A DNA stretch of 64,000 bases from Citrobacter koseri ATCC BAA-895 (lineage in GTDB: Bacteria; Pseudomonadota; Gammaproteobacteria; Enterobacterales; Enterobacteriaceae). The translations under genes and the position numbers were made by a program. Under the pieces are notes generated by a model that did no database searches, was not told where the DNA came from, and worked only from the letters and a program-made list of their open reading frames with translations. The stretch's first letter is position 1. Every line of letters begins with the position of its first letter. This document shows positions 35,149 through 41,986 of the stretch, piece by piece. The DNA is taken from the NCBI RefSeq assembly GCF_000018045.1, contig NC_009792.1, forward strand, positions 3,720,001 to 3,784,000, in the 5' to 3' direction.

Positions 35149-36687
35149 ATGCAACAGCAAAAACCGCTGGAAGGCGCGCAGCTGGTCATTATGACGATTG
35201 CGCTGTCGCTGGCGACATTCATGCAGGTGCTGGACTCCACCATTGCTAACGTGGCGATCCCCACCATCGCCGGGAACCTTGGCTCATCGTTGAGCCAGGG
35301 GACATGGGTTATCACCTCATTCGGGGTGGCGAACGCGATCTCCATCCCGATTACCGGCTGGCTGGCGAAACGCGTCGGGGAAGTGAAGCTGTTCATGTGG
35401 TCAACCGTCGCCTTTGCCATTGCGTCATGGGCGTGCGGGGTCTCCAACAGTCTGAACATGCTGATCTTCTTCCGCGTGGTTCAGGGTGTCGTCGCAGGGC
35501 CGTTAATCCCGCTCTCACAGAGCCTGTTGCTGAATAACTATCCTCCCGCAAAACGTTCTATCGCGCTGGCGCTATGGTCGATGACGGTGATTGTCGCGCC
35601 GATCTGCGGCCCGATACTGGGCGGCTACATCAGCGATAACTATCACTGGGGCTGGATTTTCTTCATCAACGTGCCGATTGGGGTTGCGGTCGTGCTGATG
35701 ACGCTGCAAACCCTGCGCGGTCGCGAGACCCGCACCGAGCAGCGACGTATCGACGCTATCGGCCTGGCGCTGCTGGTGATTGGTATCGGCAGTCTACAGA
35801 TCATGCTTGACCGCGGGAAAGAGCTGGACTGGTTCGCCTCGCAAGAGATTATCATCCTGACCGTGGTCGCCGTCATTGCCATCAGTTTCCTGATTGTCTG
35901 GGAGCTGACCGACGATAACCCAATCGTTGACCTCTCCTTGTTCAAGTCGCGTAACTTTACGATTGGCTGTTTGTGTATCAGTCTCGCCTATATGCTCTAT
36001 TTCGGCGCGATTGTGTTGTTACCGCAGCTGTTGCAGGAGGTATACGGCTATACCGCGACGTGGGCCGGCCTGGCCTCAGCGCCGGTCGGGGTAATCCCGG
36101 TGATCCTGTCGCCGATTATCGGACGTTTCGCCCACAAGCTGGATATGCGCAGGCTGGTCACGTTCAGCTTTATCATGTATGCCGTCTGCTTTTACTGGCG
36201 TGCGTGGACGTTTGAACCGGGTATGGATTTCGGCGCATCGGCCTGGCCGCAGTTTATTCAGGGCTTCGCCGTAGCCTGCTTCTTTATGCCGCTCACCACC
36301 ATCACGCTCTCCGGCTTGCCGCCTGAGCGTCTGGCGGCGGCGTCGAGTCTGTCTAACTTTACGCGAACGCTGGCGGGGTCAATTGGTACATCAATCACCA
36401 CCACCATGTGGACCAACCGTGAAGCGATGCACCATTCGCAATTGACCGAGTCGGTGAATCCGTACAACCCCAATGCCCAGGCGATGTACGATCAGCTACA
36501 GGGGCTGGGGATGACGCAGCAGCAGGCGTCAGGCTGGATCGCCCAGCAGATTACCAATCAGGGGCTGATTATTTCCGCCAATGAGATCTTCTGGATGTCG
36601 GCCGGGATCTTCCTCGTGCTGCTTGGGCTGGTCTGGTTCGCCAAACCACCTTTCGGCGCGGGCGGCGGCGGTGGAGGCGCGCATTAA
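35149..36687 (+). CDS. emrB: multidrug efflux MFS transporter EmrB (DHA2)
   Basis: A 512-residue 14-helix transporter of the DHA2 family. Motifs: LDSTIANVAIPTIAG near the N-terminus, WLAKRVGEVKLF in loop 2-3, and motif C in helix 5 (APICGPILGGYI). It ends in a glycine-rich tail. It expels hydrophobic uncouplers such as CCCP and nalidixic acid through EmrA-TolC in E. coli. The ATG at 35149, behind TGAGGTGCGTGTA, is preferred over the longer frame that overlaps emrA. Confidence 0.95.
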   Translation: MQQQKPLEGAQLVIMTIALSLATFMQVLDSTIANVAIPTIAGNLGSSLSQGTWVITSFGVANAISIPITGWLAKRVGEVKLFMWSTVAFAIASWACGVSNSLNMLIFFRVVQGVVAGPLIPLSQSLLLNNYPPAKRSIALALWSMTVIVAPICGPILGGYISDNYHWGWIFFINVPIGVAVVLMTLQTLRGRETRTEQRRIDAIGLALLVIGIGSLQIMLDRGKELDWFASQEIIILTVVAVIAISFLIVWELTDDNPIVDLSLFKSRNFTIGCLCISLAYMLYFGAIVLLPQLLQEVYGYTATWAGLASAPVGVIPVILSPIIGRFAHKLDMRRLVTFSFIMYAVCFYWRAWTFEPGMDFGASAWPQFIQGFAVACFFMPLTTITLSGLPPERLAAASSLSNFTRTLAGSIGTSITTTMWTNREAMHHSQLTESVNPYNPNAQAMYDQLQGLGMTQQQASGWIAQQITNQGLIISANEIFWMSAGIFLVLLGLVWFAKPPFGAGGGGGGAH

Positions 36688-36688
36688 T

Positions 36689-36724
36689 AAAAAAGCCAGT
36701 TCATGATGAACTGGCTTTTTTTTT
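36689..36724 (+). terminator. Rho-independent terminator after emrB
   Basis: AGCCAGTTCA-TGA-TGAACTGGCT stem with A-tract in front and nine T behind. The symmetry means it can also stop transcripts from luxS on the minus strand. Confidence 0.92.
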
Positions 36725-36803
36725 GCCGGATGGCGGCTGCGCCTTATCCGGCCTACAGAACGCGCACATTGTAGGCCCGGTAAGCATCGCGCCACCGGGC
36801 ATT
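36725..36803. repeat. REP/BIME pair between emrB and luxS
   Basis: GCCGGATGGCGGC...GCCTTATCCGGCC followed by GGCCCGGTAAGC...GCCACCGGGC, directly after the emrB terminator. Confidence 0.82.
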
Positions 36804-36811
36804 GCATTCGA

Positions 36812-37327
36812 CTAGATATGCAGTTCCTGCAATTTATCTTTCGGCAGGGCCAGCTCTTCGTTGCTGTTGATGCGAACGTCGTGTTCCAGAATATGACGTG
36901 CAATATCCTGCGCTTCGCTCAGAGAGTGCATCTGATACGTACCGCACTGATAAACGTTCAGCTCCGGGATCTGATTCTGCTCCTTCACTTTCAGCACGTC
37001 AGCCATCGCGGCTTTCCAGGCGTCCGCCACACGTTGCTCGTCAGGCGTACCGATCAGGCTCATGTAGAAACCGGTACGGCAGCCCATCGGGGAGATATCG
37101 ATAATCTCAACGCCGTTGCCGTTCAGATGATTACGCATAAAACCAGCGAACAGGTGCTCCAGCGTATGGATACCTTTCTCAGGCATCACTTCTTTATTCG
37201 GGATGCAGAAACGCAGGTCAAACACGGTAATGGTATCGCCATGCGGGGTGTTCATCGTTTTCGCGACCCGGACTGCTGGTGCTTCCATCCGGGTATGATC
37301 GACTGTGAAGCTATCTAACAACGGCAT
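36812..37327 (-). CDS. luxS: S-ribosylhomocysteine lyase LuxS (AI-2 synthase)
   Basis: A 171-residue metalloenzyme. The iron ligands are in the HTLEHLFAGFMRNH block (His54, His58) and a late cysteine in YQCGTYQMHS. It splits S-ribosylhomocysteine into homocysteine and the precursor of autoinducer 2. Ribosome-binding site GGAGGTGGC. MicA runs antisense just upstream of its start codon, within the luxS leader. Confidence 0.97.
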   Translation of the reverse strand: MPLLDSFTVDHTRMEAPAVRVAKTMNTPHGDTITVFDLRFCIPNKEVMPEKGIHTLEHLFAGFMRNHLNGNGVEIIDISPMGCRTGFYMSLIGTPDEQRVADAWKAAMADVLKVKEQNQIPELNVYQCGTYQMHSLSEAQDIARHILEHDVRINSNEELALPKDKLQELHI

Positions 37328-37362
37328 TTAGCCACCTCCGATAATATTTTTTAAAATAAACT

Positions 37363-37389
37363 GAACTCTTCGTTCCGGGGCGAGTCTGA
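37363..37389 (+). promoter_or_regulatory. sigma-E promoter of micA
   Basis: A -35-like GAACTC at 37363-37368, a 16-base spacer, and the -10 TCTGA at 37385-37389. The expected start G lies 7 bases later at 37396, the first base of MicA. This fits the known sigma-E control of micA. Confidence 0.88.
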
Positions 37390-37395
37390 GTATGT

Positions 37396-37468
37396 GAAAG
37401 ACGCGCATTTGTTATCATCATCCCTGTTTTCAGAGATGAAATTTTGGCCACTCACGAGTGGCCTTTTT
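37396..37468 (+). ncRNA. micA: sRNA MicA
   Basis: The roughly 73-base region starts GAAAGACGCGCATTTG, the seed that pairs with the ompA leader, and ends in the stem GGCCACTC-ACGA-GTGGCC followed by TTTTT. It matches E. coli MicA over almost its full length; the visible difference is in the apical loop of the first hairpin (CCTGTTTTCAG). MicA is an Hfq-bound repressor of ompA and other porin mRNAs made under envelope stress, and it overlaps the luxS leader in antisense. Confidence 0.96.
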
Positions 37469-37476
37469 CTTTTCTG

Positions 37477-39033
37477 TCAGGCGTGCTTTTCCAGCCACGC
37501 ATCAAACGGTTCGGTATCCGCCGCTTCAACCTCAAGCTGACGACGCGTTGACGCCTCACGTTCAGCAATGAAGTCCTCTTCACGCAAAATTTCCAGCGGT
37601 TCTTCGCGCAGCAGATTGCGATAAGCCTCGCCCAGCGCTTTGCCGGTGCCGCCAATCCCGGTATCAATCATCGAGCGCAGAATACGCGCTGAGAACGTCA
37701 GCTCCGGGTTGTCGAAACAGGCAACCAGTTCATCACATACCTTCTGATAATCCTCTCCCCCGTGGATGCTGTCCAGCGTTTGCGCCACACGTTTCAGGTC
37801 GCGGAACAGATCTTTACCCACTTTCGGCAGCGGGAACTGCGCGGTTTCACAGCCAATCCCTAACGTCAGCCCTGGTTTACGCCCTTCCAGAATCACCCGA
37901 TTCCAGTTCGTGCGCGTGCACAGCAGCTCGTCGCTGCTCATTTCCGGCGCATCGGCCAGTACGCACCAGACCATAAACAGATCCAGGAAACGCACCTGCT
38001 GCTCGTCCACGCCAATAGGCGAGAACGGGTTAATATCCAGCGAACGCACTTCGATATATTCAATCCCGCCGCGCAGAAGCGCATCTGACGGCGTTTCTCC
38101 GCTACGCGTCACGCGTTTAGGGCGGATCGGCGCATACAGCTCGTTCTCAATCTGTAGCACGTTGCTGTTGATTTGCAGGCGTTTACCGTCCTTCTCCAGA
38201 CCGATCTCCGCATACTCCGTGGACGGCGTTTTGATCGCGCGCTTCAATCCTGCCACATATTCATGCAGATCGTTAAACGTAATTCCAAGATTGCTTTGCG
38301 ACTTATTGGTATAACCCAGGTCGCTCAAACGCAGCGACGTAGCATACGGCAGGTAGTACATACCGCAGTCCGTTTTTTCAAACGGCAGCGTGGTGGGTTT
38401 GCCCTGCAAGAATGAGGAACAAATAGCCGGAGAGGCGCCAAACAGATACGGAATGACCCACCCAAAACGGTAATAGTTACGGATCAGGCGGAAATAGCCT
38501 GCGGAAATTTTCTCTTTCGCATCTTCCCCGTCCACGACGCCACACTTCGCCTGCCAGAATGCCATCGGCAGCGAAAAATTGTAGTGTACGCCGGAGATGG
38601 TTTGCATCAACGCGCCGTAACGGTTTTTCAACCCTTCCCGGTAAAGCGTTTTCAAACGACCAATATTTGACGTACCGTACTGCGCCAGCTCAATATCCTG
38701 CCCTTCAGCAATATAGCAAGGCATACTCAGCGGCCACATTCGCTCATCACCCAAATTTCTGGCCGTATAGCGATGCAGGTCGCGCATCAATGTGAGCATA
38801 TGCTGAATATCGCCGTCTACCGGGGTAATAAACTCCAGCAAGGCTTCAGCAAAATCTGTCGTGACCCATTTGTGCGTCAGCGCCGAGCCTAACGCGTCAG
38901 GATGACCCGTGGTTGCCAGCGTGCCATCAGCGTTAACACGCAGCGTTTCGCGCTCCAGCCCGCGTTGAATCCCCTTTAGTGCCTGAGGATGCCTTTCCAG
39001 CCAGGTCAGAGCCTGTGATACGTCCGGGATCAA
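37477..39033 (-). CDS. gshA: glutamate-cysteine ligase GshA
   Basis: A 518-residue enzyme of the proteobacterial class 1 GCL family. It makes gamma-glutamylcysteine, the first step of glutathione synthesis. The start is TTG at 39033 with GGGAGGTCAA upstream, the same unusual start as in E. coli, where it keeps expression low. Recognisable blocks: YGTSNIGRLK, DINPFSPIGVDEQQVRFLD and IGCETAQFPL. Confidence 0.96.
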   Translation of the reverse strand: MIPDVSQALTWLERHPQALKGIQRGLERETLRVNADGTLATTGHPDALGSALTHKWVTTDFAEALLEFITPVDGDIQHMLTLMRDLHRYTARNLGDERMWPLSMPCYIAEGQDIELAQYGTSNIGRLKTLYREGLKNRYGALMQTISGVHYNFSLPMAFWQAKCGVVDGEDAKEKISAGYFRLIRNYYRFGWVIPYLFGASPAICSSFLQGKPTTLPFEKTDCGMYYLPYATSLRLSDLGYTNKSQSNLGITFNDLHEYVAGLKRAIKTPSTEYAEIGLEKDGKRLQINSNVLQIENELYAPIRPKRVTRSGETPSDALLRGGIEYIEVRSLDINPFSPIGVDEQQVRFLDLFMVWCVLADAPEMSSDELLCTRTNWNRVILEGRKPGLTLGIGCETAQFPLPKVGKDLFRDLKRVAQTLDSIHGGEDYQKVCDELVACFDNPELTFSARILRSMIDTGIGGTGKALGEAYRNLLREEPLEILREEDFIAEREASTRRQLEVEAADTEPFDAWLEKHA

Positions 39034-39106
39034 ATTGACCTCCCGCCTGTCAAAATCGTTTTAATTAGCATAATTGTAATGGTGACGGTAAATGTCTATC
39101 CCACAA

Positions 39107-39535
39107 TTAGTGCCACCACATAATGCCCTGAACCGTAGCGGCTGCGACGATAACGTAACGCAACGCTTTACCAAGGCATAAAAAAAAGAGCACTGGCCCC
39201 CACGAGATGCGCATCCATCCCGCTAACAGGCACAACAAATCACCGATAACCGGCGCCCAGCTTAATAATAGTGTGACTGCACCGTAGCGCTTAAGCCAGC
39301 CAGTGGCTTTTTCCTGCCAGCGCGATGTTTTGCGCAACGGAAAAAAACGCCCAAGGATAACGTTAGTTAACCCTCCAAGGCTATTACCCATTGTTGCTGT
39401 TAAGACTAAGACCCAGGGATGACTTACCCCGGAGACTAACATGGCAACTAAAACAACTTCGGAATTACCGGGCAACAACGTGGCGCTGAGAAAACTGCTG
39501 GCAAACAGTGACAGGAGCGACAGCCCGTCACTCAC
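39107..39535 (-). CDS. yqaA: DedA-type inner-membrane protein YqaA
   Basis: A 142-residue membrane protein with about four hydrophobic segments and the SNARE-associated/DedA-type pattern GNSLGGLTNVILGR. E. coli yqaA has no assigned function. The start is GTG and overlaps the yqaB stop by 4 bases (GTGA), so the two are coupled. Confidence 0.88.
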   Translation of the reverse strand: MSDGLSLLSLFASSFLSATLLPGNSEVVLVAMLVSGVSHPWVLVLTATMGNSLGGLTNVILGRFFPLRKTSRWQEKATGWLKRYGAVTLLLSWAPVIGDLLCLLAGWMRISWGPVLFFLCLGKALRYVIVAAATVQGIMWWH

Positions 39536-40098
39536 AATAGTCGAACGTCCACGGCATCCATTCCCGCCGCGCGTGCTGCCTGCAAGCCGAAATCCGCATC
39601 CTCAAACACGACGCATTGCGTCGGCACAACGCCCATACGCTCCGCACACAGCAGGAACGTGTCCGGCGCGGGTTTGTGGTGCAGAACATGATCCGCAGCG
39701 ACAACTGCATCAAAATAACGACGCAGCCCCAGATGGGTCAATAGCGCTTCGGCAATTGCGCTTTCGCTGCCCGTTCCCACCGACAGAGGTCGACGGCCGT
39801 ACCAGGCTTTAACCACCTCAACCAGCGGCAGAGGCTCTACGCTATCCAGCAACATGCTTTTCACTGCATCAGTTTTTTCTTGCGCCAGCGCATGAGGGTC
39901 AAGATCCGCGTGATTCAGTTCGATAATCGACTGCGCGATACGCCAGGTTGGAGAACCGTTAAGCGCCACCATCGCTTGCAGATCAAAACGAAGGCCATAG
40001 CGCCCTAATACCTCGTCCCACGCCTTACGGTGCGTCGGCTCGGTATCCAGGATGGTGCCATCCATATCAAAAATCAAACCCGCATAACGTTCGTACAT
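39532..40098 (-). CDS. yqaB: fructose-1-phosphatase/6-phosphogluconate phosphatase YqaB (HAD family)
   Basis: A 188-residue HAD phosphatase. Motif I is FDMDGTILDTEP (Asp11 and Asp13), motif II VGTGSESA, and motif III/IV HHKPAPDTFL with FEDADFG. E. coli YqaB acts on several sugar phosphates, such as fructose-1-phosphate. The ATG at 40098 (MYERYAG) is the family start; six more codons upstream are open. Confidence 0.93.
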   Translation of the reverse strand: MYERYAGLIFDMDGTILDTEPTHRKAWDEVLGRYGLRFDLQAMVALNGSPTWRIAQSIIELNHADLDPHALAQEKTDAVKSMLLDSVEPLPLVEVVKAWYGRRPLSVGTGSESAIAEALLTHLGLRRYFDAVVAADHVLHHKPAPDTFLLCAERMGVVPTQCVVFEDADFGLQAARAAGMDAVDVRLL

Positions 40099-40231
40099 CG
40101 TGTTCTCACAAACCAAATGACCAGATGTTACTTTATCGTAATTGACTGATTTTGTCGCTGACAGAGAAATGAGGATTGTTCAGGGTAGAGAGGTAATGGA
40201 GGTATTCAGGAGAAGATGGTGGAGAAGAAGA

Positions 40232-40363
40232 TGGTGCATCCGGGAGGATTACTCGGCTGCGCCTCGCCCTACGGGCCGTTGCTGAAGCAACGTTATCCTC
40301 CCTGGTGCTTGCGACGATTTCGCAGACCATGAAACAACAGCGTAACTGTTATAACGGAGAAGA
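40232..40363 (-). repeat. RtT-type repeat 1 (tRNA 3'-end duplicate plus spacer)
   Basis: Begins on this strand with the 19 bases TGGTGCATCCGGGAGGATT (40232-40250), an exact copy of the tRNA-Arg 3' end with CCA, then an RtT-like stretch with the stem GTTGC-TGAA-GCAAC. It sits between the last tRNA-Arg and the yqaB side. RtT RNAs are released from tRNA precursors such as tyrT. Confidence 0.8.
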
Positions 40364-40440
40364 TGGTGCATCCGGGAGGATTCGAACCTCCGACCGCTCG
40401 GTTCGTAGCCGAGTACTCTATCCAGCTGAGCTACGGATGC
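40364..40440 (-). tRNA. tRNA-Arg(ACG), most distal copy
   Basis: 77 bases with CCA encoded; anticodon loop CTACGAA gives ACG. All four copies in this cluster look identical across the mature tRNA. Confidence 0.98.
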
Positions 40441-40501
40441 ATCGGGAAACTTATTTACTGCCAATATTGATACCGCTACTAAAGCCGTATCAAGTAAGAG
40501 A

Positions 40502-40633
40502 TGGTGCATCCGGGAGGATTACTCGGCTGCGCCTCGCCCTACGGGCCGTTGCTGAAGCAACGTTATCCTCCCTGGTGCTTGCGATAACTTCGCAGACCAT
40601 GAAACAACAGCGTAGCTGTTATACCGGGGAAGA
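40502..40633 (-). repeat. RtT-type repeat 2
   Basis: Same 19-base tRNA 3' duplicate at 40502-40520 and the same 132-base layout as repeat 1, shifted by exactly 270 bp, with a few substitutions. Confidence 0.8.
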
Positions 40634-40710
40634 TGGTGCATCCGGGAGGATTCGAACCTCCGACCGCTCGGTTCGTAGCCGAGTACTCTATCCAGCTGAG
40701 CTACGGATGC
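40634..40710 (-). tRNA. tRNA-Arg(ACG)
   Basis: 77 bases, CCA encoded, anticodon ACG; lies 270 bp from its neighbour on each side within the tandem array. Confidence 0.98.
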
Positions 40711-40771
40711 ATTGGGAAACTTATTTACTGCCGATATTGATACCGCTACAAAAGCCGTATCAAGTAAGAGA

Positions 40772-40903
40772 TGGTGCATCCGGGAGGATTACTCGGCTGC
40801 GCCTCTCCCTACGGGCCGTTGCTGAAGCAACGTTATCCTCCCTGGTGCTTGCGATAACTTCGCAGACCATGAAACAACAGCGTAGCTGTTATATCGGGGA
40901 AGA
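40772..40903 (-). repeat. RtT-type repeat 3
   Basis: Same 19-base tRNA 3' duplicate at 40772-40790, again exactly 270 bp from repeat 2. Confidence 0.8.
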
Positions 40904-40980
40904 TGGTGCATCCGGGAGGATTCGAACCTCCGACCGCTCGGTTCGTAGCCGAGTACTCTATCCAGCTGAGCTACGGATGC
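40904..40980 (-). tRNA. tRNA-Arg(ACG)
   Basis: 77 bases, CCA encoded, anticodon ACG. Confidence 0.98.
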
Positions 40981-41042
40981 ATCGGGAAACTTACTTTATT
41001 GCAGATTTTGATACCGCTACTAAAGCCATATCAAGTAAGAGA

Positions 41043-41119
41043 TGGTGCATCCGGGAGGATTCGAACCTCCGACCGCTCGGTTCGTAGCCGAGTACTCTAT
41101 CCAGCTGAGCTACGGATGC
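41043..41119 (-). tRNA. tRNA-Arg(ACG), first arginine copy after tRNA-Ser
   Basis: 77 bases, CCA encoded, anticodon ACG. The 62-base spacer after it (40981-41042) lacks the RtT block seen in the other spacers. Confidence 0.98.
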
Positions 41120-41122
41120 AAA

Positions 41123-41215
41123 TGGCGGTGAGGCGGGGATTCGAACCCCGGATGCAGCTTTTGACCGCATACTCCCTTAGCAGGGGAGCGCCTTCAGCCT
41201 CTCGGCCACCTCACC
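41123..41215 (-). tRNA. serV: tRNA-Ser(GCT)
   Basis: 93 bases with the long variable arm of serine tRNAs; the anticodon loop reads CTGCTAA, anticodon GCT, and CCA is encoded. It is the promoter-proximal gene of the tRNA operon and only 3 bases separate it from the first tRNA-Arg, so all five tRNAs are cut from one transcript. Confidence 0.98.
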
Positions 41216-41561
41216 ACGCGCCTCTTACGAGTGCTTCGAAGAACTTGTTTCTGCTCATCGTCGCTGCGTGGCGCACATATTACTTTCTGGGACTTATAAG
41301 TCAAACAATTTTTCCCGCGCTTTTATCGTTTGCACACTTCACGCTCAATTAGTCTGCAAAAACGGCAAAAAGGGTGTTTTATCAACAGATAAATCGGCGT
41401 GTTACACCGCCTGAACGCAGGCAGAAAAACAGAATAGCCAGGAAAGAGCCTACCGGCATGGAAAGCGATACGGAAAAAGAGTGAAGAAAAATGAAAAAGA
41501 GAAAGAGAAAGGACGCGAAGAGCAGGTTGCGCCTCATCGGAAGAGATGAGACGCGAAAACC
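41216..41561. other. 346-bp gap between the tRNA operon and csrA
   Basis: It should hold the tRNA operon promoter on the minus strand just above 41215. A near-perfect 10-bp stem GCGCCTCATC/GATGAGACGC at 41529-41554 lies 8 bases after the csrA stop and may end csrA transcripts, although no T-run follows. A purine-rich stretch (41470-41520) has no ORF. Confidence 0.5.
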
Positions 41562-41747
41562 TTAGTAACTGGACTGCTGGGATTTTTCAGCCTGGATACG
41601 CTGGTAGATCTCCTCACGATGGACAGAGACTTCTTTCGGGGCGTTTACGCCAATGCGCACCTGGTTGCCCTTTACCCCTAAAACTGTCACGGTGACCTCA
41701 TCTCCAATCATGAGGGTCTCACCAACTCGACGAGTCAGAATCAGCAT
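41562..41747 (-). CDS. csrA: carbon storage regulator CsrA
   Basis: A 61-residue RNA-binding homodimer, full length ([18 protein letters not shown]...). It binds GGA motifs in mRNA leaders and controls glycogen, motility and, in pathogens, invasion genes. Ribosome-binding site AAGGAGCAAAGA. The 239-bp gap to alaS holds its own promoters. Confidence 0.98.
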
Positions 41748-41940
41748 TCTTTGCTCCTTGAAAGATTAAAAGAGTCGGGTCTCTCTGTATCCCGGCATTA
41801 TCCATCATATAACGCCAAAAAGTAAGCGATGACAAACACGTAAAGTGTAAGCAGTCACGGCATCACATTCTGTTAAACCTAAGTTTAGCCGATATACACA
41901 ACTTCAACCTGACTTTATCGTTGTCAATAACGTTGATGCA

Positions 41941-41968
41941 AACGCCGCAGACCGGGGCCTGCGGCGTT
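41941..41968 (-). terminator. hairpin after alaS
   Basis: AACGCCGCAG...CTGCGGCGTT, a 10-bp perfect stem 18 bases past the alaS stop. Confidence 0.75.
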
Positions 41969-41986
41969 AGATAACGCTTATAGTTA

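Noticed and set aside
40305..41087. 260-codon plus-strand ORF across the tRNA cluster
   Set aside because: It is read antisense through three tRNA-Arg genes and RtT repeats, and its repeated peptide is an artefact of the 270-bp array.
40232..41119. possible CRISPR or satellite array
   Set aside because: The period is tRNA plus RtT, with no short repeats separated by unique spacers.
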